In this document: positions 53,532 through 63,575 of the stretch, piece after piece | Numbering within the stretch: position 1 is the first letter of the stretch | Layout: each line of letters starts with the position of its first letter | From: Paludibacteraceae bacterium | Lineage (GTDB): Bacteria > Bacteroidota > Bacteroidia > Bacteroidales > Paludibacteraceae | NCBI GenBank assembly: GCA_024692565.1 | Contig: JAILMN010000027.1 | Location: 1 to 64,000, forward strand | Direction: 5' to 3' | Length of the DNA stretch: 64,000 bases | The notes under the pieces: model-generated | Seen by the model: only the letters and a program-made list of their open reading frames with translations | Databases searched by the model: none | What the model was told of the DNA's origin: nothing | Position numbers and translations under genes: made by a program

Positions 53532-54683
53532 ATGCAAAAAATCAAGTATGTAGGCTGTGATGATGCCGAATTGGATTTGTTTGAGAGTCAGTATGAACTG
53601 CCGGAAGGTATGTGCTACAATAGTTATCTGGCGCTCGGTAGCGAGAAAGTAGCGGTGATGGATGCTGTTGACGCGCGTTGCGCGCGGGCGTGGTTAAATA
53701 AGGTGTCGGAGGCACTCAATGGTCGCACACCTGATTTCCTCGTTTGCCAACATATGGAGCCCGACCACAGCGGCGCTATCGGCGCTTTCCTGGCGCAATA
53801 TCCGCAGGCTACTGTCCTCTGCTCCAAGCAGGCTGTGACACTTATGCAGCAGTTCGCTATCGACGCGCCGAACGTGCAGATCGTAGCGGAAAACCAAACC
53901 ATAGACCTCGGCGGCCTCACGCTGCAGTTCATCGCTGCGCCCATGATTCATTGGCCGGAAGTTATCATGACCTGGTGCCCGGAAGAACAAGTGCTCTTCT
54001 CCGCTGATGCATTCGGTAAGTTCGGTGTCTATCATGCCGACGAGGACGATTGGGCTTGCGAGGCAAGACGTTATTATTTCAATATCGTCGGTAAGTACGG
54101 CGTAGCCGTAACGAACGTGCTCAAGAAACTTGCCGACAAACCTATTGCTACGATTGCGCCGCTTCATGGTCCGATGCTCGAAGGAGCCAAAAAGGACGAG
54201 GCGCTGCGACTCTATACGATCTGGAGTGCGTACGGTGTGGAGACCGAAGGAGTCCTTGTGGCGTACGCTTCTATCCATGGTAATACAGCGAAAGTAGCGC
54301 ACCAAATAGCCGACATCCTCAAAGCCAAGAATGCCGGTAAGGTAGCGATCACCGACCTCAGCCGAGACGACATAGCGGAGGCGATTGAAGATGCCTTCCG
54401 CATGAACCGACTTGTGCTCTGCTGCGCTACGTACGATGGCGATATCTTCCCTGCTATGCACCTGTTTCTGCATAAACTGCGCCTCAAAGCGTACCAGAAC
54501 CGCCGCGTAGCACTCGTGGAGAATGGCTCTTGGGCTCCGCAGGCCGTACGCGTCATGCGTGAAATGCTCGCCGGTTGCAAGAATATCGACATCGTCGAAC
54601 CTACCGTCACCATCCGCGGTGCCCTGAAACCCGAACAAACAGCGGAATTAGAGGCACTGGCCGACGCCTTGTTAGCGAAATAA
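53532..54683 (+). CDS. flavodiiron protein (FprA/A-type flavoprotein)
   Basis: 383 residues. The diiron-binding metallo-beta-lactamase-like domain has His74, Glu76, Asp78 and His79 (HMEPDH), His140, Asp159 and a late His in 'IAPLHGPM'. From about 242 a flavodoxin domain follows ('VLVAYASIHGNTAKVAHQIAD', FMN loop). The enzyme reduces oxygen to water or nitric oxide to nitrous oxide without releasing radicals, protecting anaerobes. The rubredoxin gene starts 39 bases downstream and probably encodes its electron donor. Confidence 0.93.
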   Translation: MQKIKYVGCDDAELDLFESQYELPEGMCYNSYLALGSEKVAVMDAVDARCARAWLNKVSEALNGRTPDFLVCQHMEPDHSGAIGAFLAQYPQATVLCSKQAVTLMQQFAIDAPNVQIVAENQTIDLGGLTLQFIAAPMIHWPEVIMTWCPEEQVLFSADAFGKFGVYHADEDDWACEARRYYFNIVGKYGVAVTNVLKKLADKPIATIAPLHGPMLEGAKKDEALRLYTIWSAYGVETEGVLVAYASIHGNTAKVAHQIADILKAKNAGKVAITDLSRDDIAEAIEDAFRMNRLVLCCATYDGDIFPAMHLFLHKLRLKAYQNRRVALVENGSWAPQAVRVMREMLAGCKNIDIVEPTVTIRGALKPEQTAELEALADALLAK

Positions 54684-54722
54684 GCGCAAGCTGAAATATT
54701 AACTCACTAAAATTAAGAACTT

Positions 54723-54881
54723 ATGGCAAAGTACATTTGTGATGTCTGCGGGTACGAGTACGATCCCGCAGCAGGTGATCCGGAGAACGGCATTGCTCCC
54801 GGCACTCCCTTTGAATCTCTTCCCGAAGATTGGACCTGTCCCCTCTGCGGAGTAGGCAAAGACCAATTCTCCGAGGCATAA
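54723..54881 (+). CDS. rubredoxin
   Basis: 52 residues, too short for many gene callers. Two CXXC pairs (CDVC at 6-9 and CPLC at 39-42), each with its Gly-Tyr or Gly-Val neighbour, bind one iron. '[14 protein letters not shown]' and '[11 protein letters not shown]' are the classical rubredoxin segments. A small cytosolic electron carrier, almost certainly for the flavodiiron protein just upstream. A terminator begins four bases after the stop. Confidence 0.97.
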   Translation: MAKYICDVCGYEYDPAAGDPENGIAPGTPFESLPEDWTCPLCGVGKDQFSEA

Positions 54882-54884
54882 CAA

Positions 54885-54918
54885 AAAAATAGCGTACCCG
54901 CAAAGGTACGCTATTTTT
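54885..54918. terminator. terminator after rubredoxin
   Basis: AAAAATAGCGTACC (54885-54898) and GGTACGCTATTTTT (54905-54918) form a perfect 14-bp stem around CGCAAA. Confidence 0.9.
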
Positions 54919-54958
54919 GTAAATTATTCAATAAGGTTGTTCTATGCGTCAAAAGTGG

Positions 54959-55035
54959 GTACTTTTGCCGCTCGCGTCCGCGCACTTACTCCGCTAAACG
55001 TCCATCGGACGTTCAGCGGTGCGCTTTTCTTATCT
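54959..55035 (+). other. structured element with a promoter-like box
   Basis: TACTTTTG at 54959-54966 resembles a -7 box, but the -33 partner is missing. A long hairpin follows: an outer GCGCA/TGCGC and an inner CCGCTAAACGTCC paired with GGACGTTCAGCGG (one mismatch) around ATC, then TTTTCTT. It may be a terminator for rightward transcripts, a small RNA or a repeat element. Confidence 0.4.
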
Positions 55036-55060
55036 CGCGAAGTAAGCTCGAACGATTGTT

Positions 55061-57790
55061 TCACGCTTCATCCTCTACGGCAGCTTGAGCTGCAGCGAGG
55101 CGAGCGATAGGTACGCGGAACGGTGAGCAAGAAGCGTAGTTCATACCCACGCGTGCGCAGAACTTAACGGAACTCGGTTCACCACCGTGCTCGCCGCAGA
55201 TACCGGTACGCAATCCCGGACGAACGGCACGACCTTTCTCTACCGCCATCTTGATGAGTTGACCCACACCCTTCTGGTCGAGTACCTGGAACGGATCCAC
55301 TTTGAGGATCTTCTTCTCGAGGTAAGCCGGCAAGAAGGAAGCGATATCGTCACGGCTGTAACCGAAGGTCATCTGCGTGAGGTCGTTGGTACCGAAGCTG
55401 AAGTACTGCGCTTCCGTAGCGATGCGGTCTGCGGTCAAAGCAGCACGCGGGATCTCGATCATCGTACCGATCTCGAACTCTACTTCTACGCCATACTCTG
55501 CGAACACTTCTTTCGCCACTTTCTGGATAATCTCTTTCTGTTGCTTGAGCTCGTACAAGATACCGATGAGCGGCACCATGATCTCCGGCATCGGGTTCTT
55601 GCCCTCTTTCTTGAGTTCGCAAGCAGCACCGAGGATAGCGCGGGTCTGCATAGCGGTGATCTCCGGGAAGGTGATACCCAGACGGCAACCACGGTGACCC
55701 AGCATCGGGTTGTTCTCTGCGAGCGAAGCTACACGTGCCTGGATTTCTTCTACCGAAACGCCCATTTCTTTTGCCATTTGCTCCTGACCCTTGATATCAT
55801 GGGGTACGAACTCGTGCAAAGGAGGATCGAGCAGACGGATATTCACCGGACAACCGTCCATCGCCTCAAGGATACCCTTGAAGTCAGCCTTCTGGTACGG
55901 CAGCAGTTTAGCCAGCGCTTTCTCGCGACCTTCTGCGTCCTTAGCGAGGATCATTTCACGCATAGCGATAATCTTCTTGTCCTCGAAGAACATGTGCTCG
56001 GTACGGGTCAGACCGATACCCTTGGCGCCGAACGCGCGCGCTACACGTGCATCGTGCGGGGTATCTGCGTTCGTACGAACTTGCAGTTTGGTATATTTGT
56101 CGCAGAGGTCCATGAGGTCCTTGAAGTCACCGCTGAGTTCAGCAGCCTTCGTCGGGATCTCACCGGCGTAAACCTGTCCGGTCGAACCGTTCAATGAAAT
56201 ATAGTCACCCTCTTTGTAGGTAACGCCTTCGATCTTCACGGTCTTAGCCTTGTAATCCACTTGGATAGCGCCTGCACCGGAAACGCAGCATTTACCCATA
56301 CCGCGAGCTACGACAGCAGCGTGCGAAGTCATACCACCGCGAGCGGTAAGGATACCTTCGGCAGCAGACATACCTGCGAGGTCTTCAGGGCTGGTCTCGA
56401 TACGAACCATGATCACTTTGTGGCCGTTAGCGTGCCAATCCTGTGCGTCGTCAGCGTGGAAGACGATCTGTCCGCACGCAGCACCCGGGGAAGCGGGCAG
56501 ACCTTGCGTGATGACTTTGGCTTTCTTCAGCGCATCTTTGTCAAAGACAGGGTGGAGCAGTTCGTCCAGTTTCTGCGGCTCGCAACGCATGATAGCCTCT
56601 TTCTCGGAGATGACACCTTCGCGAACGAGGTCCATAGCGATCTTCACCATCGCCGTACCGGTACGTTTACCGTTACGCGTCTGGAGGAACCAAAGTTTGC
56701 CTTCCTGAACGGTGAACTCCATGTCTTGCATGTCGCGATAGTGGTCCTCGAGCTTCTGCTGGATAGCGTTCAGTTCAGCATAGAGAGCCGGCATCGCCTC
56801 TTCCATAGACGGATATTTCGATGCACGTTCAGTTTCGCTGATGCCCTGCAGAGCAGCCCAACGACGGCTTCCTTCGAGCGTGATCTGTTGCGGGGTACGG
56901 ATACCTGCCACCACGTCCTCACCCTGTGCGTTCACGAGGTACTCACCGTTGAACAGGTTCTCACCCGTAGCGGCGTCACGGCTGAAGCAAACACCAGTAG
57001 CAGAGGTCTCACCCATGTTACCGAATACCATCGCCATCACAGAAACGGCCGTTCCCCATTCGTCAGGAATACCTTCCATCTTACGATAGAGGATAGCGCG
57101 CTCGTTCATCCAGCTGCGGAACACAGCGCAGATAGCGCCCCAGAGTTGTTCGATCGGGTCATTCGGGAAATCCTTGCCCGTGCGCTCTTTGATAGCGGCT
57201 TTGAAACGAGCTACAAGGAGCTTGAGCTCATCGACGTTCAGGTCTTTGTCGAGCTTGATACCGCGGATGGCTTTCACCTCCTCGATGATAGCCTCGAACG
57301 GATCGATGTCGGTTTTGTTAACCGGCTTCATACCGAGCACAACGTCGCCGTACATTTGTACGAAACGGCGATAGGAGTCGTAAACGAAGTGAGGATTCTG
57401 CGTCTTCTGGCACATACCCTCAGCCACCGTGTCGTTCAGACCGAGGTTAAGGATGGTATCCATCATACCCGGCATAGATGCGCGTGCACCCGAACGAACA
57501 GAAACGAGCAGCGGGTTCTTCGGATCGCCGAACTTGCAGTTCATCAGCTCCTCAACGTGCTTAACAGCCGCGTTAACTTCCTCTGTGAGCTCAGCCACGA
57601 TCTTCTCCTGACCTACCTGGTAGTACTCGTTACAAACCTCAGTAGTGATGGTGAAGCCGGGAGGAACCGGCACACCAACGAGGTTCATTTCCGCACAGTT
57701 AGCGCCCTTACCGCCAAGCAGTTCGCGCATTTGTGCGTTACCTTCAGCCTTACCGTTGCCGAAGGTGTAAACTCTTTTTTTCTTTTCCAT
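55061..57790 (-). CDS. ppdK: pyruvate phosphate dikinase
   Basis: 909 residues, full length for PPDK. The N-terminal ATP-grasp domain ('GGKGANCAEM' near 27, 'VSVRSGARASMPGMMDTILNLG' near 95-116) precedes the swivel domain with the phosphohistidine in 'GGMTSHAAVVARGMG' (near 490). The PEP/pyruvate barrel has 'LRTGICGEHGGEP' near 865 with the catalytic Cys. It interconverts PEP, AMP and PPi with pyruvate, ATP and Pi, so it can run glycolysis on pyrophosphate. It is transcribed away from hppA across a 253-base region holding both promoters. Confidence 0.97.
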   Translation of the reverse strand: MEKKKRVYTFGNGKAEGNAQMRELLGGKGANCAEMNLVGVPVPPGFTITTEVCNEYYQVGQEKIVAELTEEVNAAVKHVEELMNCKFGDPKNPLLVSVRSGARASMPGMMDTILNLGLNDTVAEGMCQKTQNPHFVYDSYRRFVQMYGDVVLGMKPVNKTDIDPFEAIIEEVKAIRGIKLDKDLNVDELKLLVARFKAAIKERTGKDFPNDPIEQLWGAICAVFRSWMNERAILYRKMEGIPDEWGTAVSVMAMVFGNMGETSATGVCFSRDAATGENLFNGEYLVNAQGEDVVAGIRTPQQITLEGSRRWAALQGISETERASKYPSMEEAMPALYAELNAIQQKLEDHYRDMQDMEFTVQEGKLWFLQTRNGKRTGTAMVKIAMDLVREGVISEKEAIMRCEPQKLDELLHPVFDKDALKKAKVITQGLPASPGAACGQIVFHADDAQDWHANGHKVIMVRIETSPEDLAGMSAAEGILTARGGMTSHAAVVARGMGKCCVSGAGAIQVDYKAKTVKIEGVTYKEGDYISLNGSTGQVYAGEIPTKAAELSGDFKDLMDLCDKYTKLQVRTNADTPHDARVARAFGAKGIGLTRTEHMFFEDKKIIAMREMILAKDAEGREKALAKLLPYQKADFKGILEAMDGCPVNIRLLDPPLHEFVPHDIKGQEQMAKEMGVSVEEIQARVASLAENNPMLGHRGCRLGITFPEITAMQTRAILGAACELKKEGKNPMPEIMVPLIGILYELKQQKEIIQKVAKEVFAEYGVEVEFEIGTMIEIPRAALTADRIATEAQYFSFGTNDLTQMTFGYSRDDIASFLPAYLEKKILKVDPFQVLDQKGVGQLIKMAVEKGRAVRPGLRTGICGEHGGEPSSVKFCARVGMNYASCSPFRVPIARLAAAQAAVEDEA

Positions 57791-57838
57791 TGTTTGTTAA
57801 AATATAGTGATTTTTATATGTTGCCACAAAATCCGGCA

Positions 57839-57869
57839 CAAAAGTACAAAAAATAATTCATATACGCAA
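57839..57869 (-). promoter_or_regulatory. ppdK promoter
   Basis: Minus strand TTGCGTATATG (57869-57859) and TACTTTTG (57846-57839). The -33 element is identical to that of the divergent hppA promoter. Confidence 0.78.
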
Positions 57870-57927
57870 GCATTTTATAATTTTTTATAAAAATTACAGA
57901 GATATAAGGAAATTATTGCGCGCGGGC

Positions 57928-57958
57928 TTGCGTATATGGGGAAGATTTTGTAATTTTG
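57928..57958 (+). promoter_or_regulatory. hppA promoter
   Basis: TTGCGTATATG (57928-57938) and TAATTTTG (57951-57958), followed by an AT-rich leader of about 80 bases. Confidence 0.78.
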
Positions 57959-58043
57959 CGCCGCAAAATGATGTGACGAATAACAAACACTTTATGTTTA
58001 ACTTTAAATACTAATTTTTTTTCTTTAACAAAACACAAATTCT

Positions 58044-60248
58044 ATGGATTTAACAGTATTGATGTATGTCGTTTTGGCGGCATCTGTTTTAGCGCTCGGA
58101 TTTGCTTATTACTTCTATCGCTCCATGTTGGGCAAGGATGAAGGAACCGAGCTGATGAAGACCATTGCTTCTCACGTTCGTAAGGGTGCGATGGCGTATC
58201 TGAAACAGCAGTACAAGGTGGTAACGATTGTATTCGTTATCTTGGCTGCTGTGTTCGCAGTGATGGCGTATTTTAACCTGCAGAACGGTATCGTTTGGTT
58301 TGCATTCCTGACCGGCGGTTTCTTCTCGGGTTTGGCTGGTTTCTTCGGTATGAAGACGGCTACTTACGCTTCGGCTCGTACGGCTAATGCGGCTCGCCAA
58401 AGTCTGAACTCGGGTCTGCAGGTAGCTTTCCGTTCGGGTGCTGTGATGGGTCTGACGGTGGTAGGTCTGGCGCTGTTGGATATCGCCGGTTGGTTCCTGG
58501 TATTGAACGGAACGGGTCTGCTCAAGCTCGTAGGCGCAGAGGCTGACCTGATCACGATCACGACGACCATGTTGACCTTCGGTATGGGTGCTTCAACCCA
58601 GGCTTTGTTTGCCCGTGTTGGCGGTGGTATCTACACCAAGGCTGCTGACGTAGGTGCTGACCTCGTTGGTAAGACGGAGTATAACATCCCGGAGGATGAC
58701 CCGCGTAACCCTGCTACGATTGCCGATAACGTAGGTGATAACGTAGGTGATGTGGCCGGTATGGGTGCTGACTTGTATGAGTCGTACGCCGGTTCTATCT
58801 TGGCTACTATGGCGCTGGGTGCTTCGGCATTCGCGTTCTGTCCGGCTCTGCAGTTGAAGGCCGTTTTGGCTCCTTCGCTCATCGCTGCTTGCGGTGTGCT
58901 GCTGAGTATCATCGGTATTTATCTCGTGAAGACCAAAGAGGGTGCGGGTATGAAGGAACTGCTCCGCGCACTCGCTATCGGTACGAACACAGCTGCTGTG
59001 CTGATCGCGCTGGTTACCTTCGGTATCTTCGCTTGGCTCTTCGGTACGGAGAGCAATCAGTGGTGGCAAGTGAGCCTTTCTGTAGTGGTTGGTCTGCTCG
59101 CCGGTGTGATCATCGGTCAATCGACGGAGTACTACACGAGTCAGAGCTACAAGCCGACGCAAAAGGTTTCTGAGAGTTCGCAAACGGGTCCTGCTACCGT
59201 GATCATCAGCGGTCTGGGGCTGGGTATGTTGTCAACGGCTATCCCGGTTGTTACCGTAGGTGTAGCAATCATCTTGGCTTATCTGTGTGCTAACGGTTTC
59301 CATGTAGAGTTCTCGCCGGAGAACCTGTCTATGGGTCTGTACGGTATCGGTATCGCTGCCGTAGGTATGCTCTCGACCTTAGGTATCACGCTGGCTACGG
59401 ACGCTTACGGTCCTATCGCTGATAACGCCGGAGGTAACGCAGAGATGTCGGGTCTGCCCGCAGAAGTACGTCAACGTACGGACGCGCTCGACGCGCTGGG
59501 TAACACCACCGCGGCTACCGGTAAGGGATTCGCTATCGGTTCGGCTGCCCTCACGGCGCTGGCGCTGCTCGCATCCTATGTAGAGGAGATCAAGATTGCT
59601 CTCATCCGTACCGGCGAGGCATTGCCGAACGGTATCGAGGCTACCAAAGCGACCCTCGTGGATTTCATGGACGCATATAACGTCAACCTGATGAACCCAA
59701 TCGTGCTCGTAGGTATCTTCATCGGTTCGATGATGGCCTTCCTGTTCTGCGGTCTGACCATGAACGCAGTAGGTCGTGCGGCACAGAAGATGGTGGAAGA
59801 GGTGCGTCGTCAGTTCCAGACCATCAAGGGTATCCTCGAAGGCAAGGCTGATCCGGACTACGCTCGTTGCGTAGAGATCTCCACCAAGGGTGCGCAACAC
59901 GAGATGCTGCTGCCGTCTATCCTCGCTATCATCGTGCCGATCATCACCGGTCTGGTACTGGGCGTAGCAGGTGTGCTCGGTCTGCTCATCGGCGGTCTGG
60001 CTACGGGCTTCGTGCTGGCTGTCTTCATGGCTAATGCCGGTGGTGCATGGGATAATGCGAAGAAGTACGTAGAGGAAGGTCATTTCGGTGGTAAAGGCTC
60101 TGATTGCCACAAGGCGACCGTTGTTGGTGATACAGTTGGTGATCCGTTCAAAGATACGTCGGGACCGAGTCTTAATATCCTTATCAAACTGATGTCGATG
60201 GTTTCCATCGTGATGGCAGGTCTCACCGTAGCTTATCACTTGTTGTAA
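58044..60248 (+). CDS. hppA: membrane pyrophosphatase (cation-pumping, K+-dependent type)
   Basis: 734 residues with about sixteen helices. The PPi-binding signature '[35 protein letters not shown]' lies near 206-240, and further Asp-rich 'D..GDP.KDT' motifs near the C-terminus complete the site. '[10 protein letters not shown]' near 485 has Ala where K+-independent enzymes have Lys, so K+ dependence is expected. Related Bacteroides enzymes pump Na+ or Na+ and H+; the ion here is inferred. Hydrolysis of PPi builds an ion gradient and pulls PPi-forming reactions forward. Divergent from ppdK. Confidence 0.95.
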   Translation: MDLTVLMYVVLAASVLALGFAYYFYRSMLGKDEGTELMKTIASHVRKGAMAYLKQQYKVVTIVFVILAAVFAVMAYFNLQNGIVWFAFLTGGFFSGLAGFFGMKTATYASARTANAARQSLNSGLQVAFRSGAVMGLTVVGLALLDIAGWFLVLNGTGLLKLVGAEADLITITTTMLTFGMGASTQALFARVGGGIYTKAADVGADLVGKTEYNIPEDDPRNPATIADNVGDNVGDVAGMGADLYESYAGSILATMALGASAFAFCPALQLKAVLAPSLIAACGVLLSIIGIYLVKTKEGAGMKELLRALAIGTNTAAVLIALVTFGIFAWLFGTESNQWWQVSLSVVVGLLAGVIIGQSTEYYTSQSYKPTQKVSESSQTGPATVIISGLGLGMLSTAIPVVTVGVAIILAYLCANGFHVEFSPENLSMGLYGIGIAAVGMLSTLGITLATDAYGPIADNAGGNAEMSGLPAEVRQRTDALDALGNTTAATGKGFAIGSAALTALALLASYVEEIKIALIRTGEALPNGIEATKATLVDFMDAYNVNLMNPIVLVGIFIGSMMAFLFCGLTMNAVGRAAQKMVEEVRRQFQTIKGILEGKADPDYARCVEISTKGAQHEMLLPSILAIIVPIITGLVLGVAGVLGLLIGGLATGFVLAVFMANAGGAWDNAKKYVEEGHFGGKGSDCHKATVVGDTVGDPFKDTSGPSLNILIKLMSMVSIVMAGLTVAYHLL

Positions 60249-60262
60249 AATAAACGTTTGAA

Positions 60263-61720
60263 ATGAAGCGAAATAGCTTACTCATCGTTCTCTGCTTCTT
60301 GGCTATCTTGCCCTCCTATGCACAGGATTCGGCTAAGGTAGCCAAGAGAGAGGCGATCAAAAGTCATCTGAAGCAGCACTATAAGCCGTATGGTTTTGTG
60401 CGCAACTATTTTACGTTCGATAGCCGCGAATCGATGTCCGGCACCGGCGATTTGTATAACTATCAGCCGAGAGATGAGAACTGGAATCAGACGGAGGCAG
60501 AGGCTGCAGTGAGCGGTGTGCCGCGCGAAGATCTCAACGCGGTATCCACATTTCGTTTTCTCTCGCTCACCACGCGTGTGGGACTTAATATCGTCGGATA
60601 TAAATGGCGCGGCACGGAGTTCGGAGGTAAGATTGAAGCGGATTTCTATGCCGGTTTGAGTACTAAAGTGGTAGCAAAGTACGATGCTTTTACTGGGACT
60701 CACAATGTAGGGGGTGTGGCGCAACTTCGTTTGCGTCAAGCTTATCTGACGCTCGGCTGGGATAGCCTGCCCATCAATCATAATAAAGATTACGCACGCG
60801 TAGATTTGTTGATTGGTCAGGCTTGGCATCCGATGGCTGCGGACCTCTGCGATGTAATTTCGCTCAATAGTGGTGCTCCGTTTGGTCCGTTCAGCCGTAC
60901 TCCGATGGTAAAGTTGGATGCTCGGTTAGGCAAGTATGTGACTCTTACGGTTGCCGGTCTTTGGCAAATGCAGTATCAATCAACCGGCCCGAACACGCAG
61001 TCAGCGGAGTATATCATGTATGCAAAGACACCGGAAGCTTACCTTGGCCTCAGTTTCCACGACAAGGGTTTTCTTATGCGTGTTGGAGCGGATGTATTGA
61101 GCATCTGTCCGAGAAATCAAGGAACTGTATTGGCAGATGATGCTATTACACAGGTAGTAGTGAAAGTTAAGGACCGTATAACGACAGTTTCTCCATTTTT
61201 GTATCTTCAGTATAAGAAAGGAGATTTCTCCATTAAAGCAAAGAGTATTTTTGCCGAAGCAGGAGAACATATGAACCTGAATGGCGGCTACGGAGTCAAA
61301 GCCATGAATGCAGATGGTTCGTGGGAATATACACCGCTCCGTACGTCCTCATCGTGGCTTAGTATCGTTTATGGCGGCAAAGTAGGCAAGCAGGAAGACA
61401 AACATTCGCAGAAACTGCAGGGTATTCTCTTTGCGGGTTATATAGAGAATCTCGGTACAAAAGAAGCGCTTTATGACGGTAACAACGACGGTCATCCGGA
61501 TGAATTATTTACACCTCGTCCCAATCATATGAACCGTATGTGGCGTTTGTCACCTACGCTCCTTTACACAGTAGGCAAATTTCAGGTTGGTCTGGAGTAT
61601 GAGATAACGTCTGTGCACTACGGAAAAGCAGGCACGAACGACTTGCACGGCCTTGCTAAAACGGGTCTGCACTGGGTGACGAATCACCGAGTGCAGTTGA
61701 TGACCAAATACAATTTCTGA
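60263..61720 (+). CDS. porin-like outer-membrane protein
   Basis: 485 residues with a signal peptide (1-20, 'AILPSYAQ'). Alternating beta strands with aromatic girdles run from about 40 to the C-terminal Phe ('VQLMTKYNF'), the usual end of an outer-membrane barrel. The 'GYKWRGTEFGGKIEADFYAG' and 'LRLRQAYLTLGW' segments resemble DcaP/OprO-like trimeric porins. The substrate is unknown. It starts 14 bases after hppA and may be cotranscribed; its stop is only four bases from the convergent ligase gene. Confidence 0.75.
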   Translation: MKRNSLLIVLCFLAILPSYAQDSAKVAKREAIKSHLKQHYKPYGFVRNYFTFDSRESMSGTGDLYNYQPRDENWNQTEAEAAVSGVPREDLNAVSTFRFLSLTTRVGLNIVGYKWRGTEFGGKIEADFYAGLSTKVVAKYDAFTGTHNVGGVAQLRLRQAYLTLGWDSLPINHNKDYARVDLLIGQAWHPMAADLCDVISLNSGAPFGPFSRTPMVKLDARLGKYVTLTVAGLWQMQYQSTGPNTQSAEYIMYAKTPEAYLGLSFHDKGFLMRVGADVLSICPRNQGTVLADDAITQVVVKVKDRITTVSPFLYLQYKKGDFSIKAKSIFAEAGEHMNLNGGYGVKAMNADGSWEYTPLRTSSSWLSIVYGGKVGKQEDKHSQKLQGILFAGYIENLGTKEALYDGNNDGHPDELFTPRPNHMNRMWRLSPTLLYTVGKFQVGLEYEITSVHYGKAGTNDLHGLAKTGLHWVTNHRVQLMTKYNF

Positions 61721-61724
61721 TATA

Positions 61725-63365
61725 TTATTTGTATAAGAATCGCTTGATAGACCGTTTGGGAGTTTTCTCAAACGGTTTATCTTGTACTTCGATATTGGAT
61801 ACCTTGCTGTACGACGGAATCAGGCGGTTGAGCTTTTCGAGGTTAGCACGCATGATCTGCTGAATCTCCTCGAGGCTCATGCGTTTGGTCAGCGTCTCGT
61901 CAGGGAACACCAGCGCAACCAATTTGCCTTCGCGTTCCACAATCAGCGATTCGCCTACCGCCTCCTGGTTGTTCAGCTTGTCCTCAATCTCCTCCGGGTA
62001 GATATTCTGTCCCGAAGCGCCAAGGAACATCGTCTTGCAGCGGCCCTTGATGTAGATGTTTTTCTTCTTGTCGAGTCGTCCGAGGTCGCCGGTGCGCAGC
62101 CATCCGTCTTCCGTGAAAACAGCGTTCGTCGCGTCCGGGTTCTTATAGTAGCCTAACATCACGTTCTCGCCTTTGACGAGTATCTCGCCGATACCGGCTT
62201 CGTTCGGGTTGTCGATCTTCACGTCCATGTTCATCACCGGCACACCGCCTGTACGGGCTTTGAAGTACTTCGGAGGGTTACCGCCAATCAGCGGACCGCA
62301 TTCGGTCATTCCGTAACCGATGGACAGCGGGAAATGTATATCCATCAGACATTTCTCCACAATCGGGTTCATCGCCGCGCCGCCGCAGATGAAATAACGT
62401 AACTTACCGCCGAAAGCGTTGCGCAAACCGCTCTTCACGCGACTCTTGAGAAAATCGCCGATGCCCGGCACGTGCCAGAACGTACGGATAGCCCATTTGC
62501 TCAGCGTCGGGTCTAACTTCTGCTTGTATATCTTCTCAATCACCAACGGCACGGTCACCACCAAGTACGGCTGCACCTCTTTCAGCGCTTTGAGCAATAT
62601 ACTCGGGGTGGGGGATTTCGTCAGAAAATAGATGTGCGTGCCCGAGCAAAGCGGGTAGAGCAGTTCGCATACCTGACCGAACATATGTGCCAACGGCAGC
62701 ATCGACACGAGGCGTTGACCCGGATCAACAGGCAGCATCTTCATACCTACCTCCACGTTGTTGCTGATCGAACGACCGTTCAGCATCACGCCTTTCGGAC
62801 TACCGGTCGAACCCGACGTGTAGTTGATGAGCGAAAGCGAACTCTCGTCTGCCGCAAAATGAATATCTTTCGGCTCGATGCCGTAAGGAAATTTCTCTTT
62901 GAATGCTTTCTCTATCTGCTCTTTGTCCGGCATAGTGACGCCTTTCTTGGTGTAGAGAGGCGACCAATCAGTCAGCGACAGCGCTGCTTTAATCCCTTTC
63001 GGCATCTTCTGCGTCTGCAGATCTTTCCATACATACGGCCCGACGAAGAGCAGTTCGGCGTCCGAGTGCTCCAGCAGATGCGCGATGTCCTCTGCCGTGA
63101 AGTCCTGCAGGATGCTCACGCACACCCCTTCGTATGCCGCGATCGCCAGGTACGCTACCGCCCAATTAGCACAGTTACGACCTGCCAGCGCAATCTTATC
63201 ACCGCGCTTGATGCCCAACAATTCAAAGAGAATATGCAGGCGCAACATCTCCTTTGCCAACTCGCCGAACGTGTATTCGTGATTCTCTCCGTAGTCCGTC
63301 AGCGCCGCATCATTCCATTGATGCGTCATGACGTCTGTCAAATAGTGTAGATAATGTTTTGTCAT
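61725..63365 (-). CDS. AMP-forming acyl-CoA ligase (long-chain fatty acid type), copy 1
   Basis: 546 residues from the ATG at 63365, just downstream of the promoter; the longer frame runs through that promoter. ANL motifs: 'INYTSGSTGSPKGVML' near 182 (A3, nucleotide-binding), 'GYGMTECGP' near 320 (A5), 'WLRTGDLG' near 420 (A7) and 'PKRSIKRFLYK' at the end, with the catalytic Lys. It activates a carboxylic acid, probably a fatty acid, as an acyl-AMP and then an acyl-CoA. A second copy lies upstream. Confidence 0.9.
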   Translation of the reverse strand: MTKHYLHYLTDVMTHQWNDAALTDYGENHEYTFGELAKEMLRLHILFELLGIKRGDKIALAGRNCANWAVAYLAIAAYEGVCVSILQDFTAEDIAHLLEHSDAELLFVGPYVWKDLQTQKMPKGIKAALSLTDWSPLYTKKGVTMPDKEQIEKAFKEKFPYGIEPKDIHFAADESSLSLINYTSGSTGSPKGVMLNGRSISNNVEVGMKMLPVDPGQRLVSMLPLAHMFGQVCELLYPLCSGTHIYFLTKSPTPSILLKALKEVQPYLVVTVPLVIEKIYKQKLDPTLSKWAIRTFWHVPGIGDFLKSRVKSGLRNAFGGKLRYFICGGAAMNPIVEKCLMDIHFPLSIGYGMTECGPLIGGNPPKYFKARTGGVPVMNMDVKIDNPNEAGIGEILVKGENVMLGYYKNPDATNAVFTEDGWLRTGDLGRLDKKKNIYIKGRCKTMFLGASGQNIYPEEIEDKLNNQEAVGESLIVEREGKLVALVFPDETLTKRMSLEEIQQIMRANLEKLNRLIPSYSKVSNIEVQDKPFEKTPKRSIKRFLYK

Positions 63366-63386
63366 CGTCAAATCAATTTTGCGCTG

Positions 63387-63417
63387 CAAAATTACTGCTT
63401 TTTTTTCATATATGCAA
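63387..63417 (-). promoter_or_regulatory. promoter of ligase copy 1
   Basis: Minus strand TTGCATATATG (63417-63407) and TAATTTTG (63394-63387). Confidence 0.78.
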
Positions 63418-63447
63418 ATTTTTCGATAGATAATTGCTTTTGCGCTC

Positions 63448-63485
63448 AAAAAAAACAAGCACATAGCTTCCCAGTTACGTGCTTG
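63448..63485 (-). terminator. terminator after ligase copy 2
   Basis: Minus strand CAAGCAC (63485-63479) pairs with GTGCTTG (63462-63456), followed by eight T (63455-63448). Between it and the stop at 63576 lie two more hairpins, TTCCTT/AAGGAA (63492-63508) and CACTGCAG/CTGCAGTG (63544-63565). Confidence 0.8.
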
Positions 63486-63575
63486 CTTTGATTCCTTACA
63501 GAGAAGGAATCCATCTACTTTACTCACTTATTATTTACAGAAACACTGCAGACCCTACCTGCAGTGCGGGGTACG

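Noticed and set aside
56261..57856. 531-codon frame antisense to ppdK
   Set aside because: It is opposite strongly conserved ppdK coding sequence, has His/Arg/Thr-rich composition and no recognisable domain.
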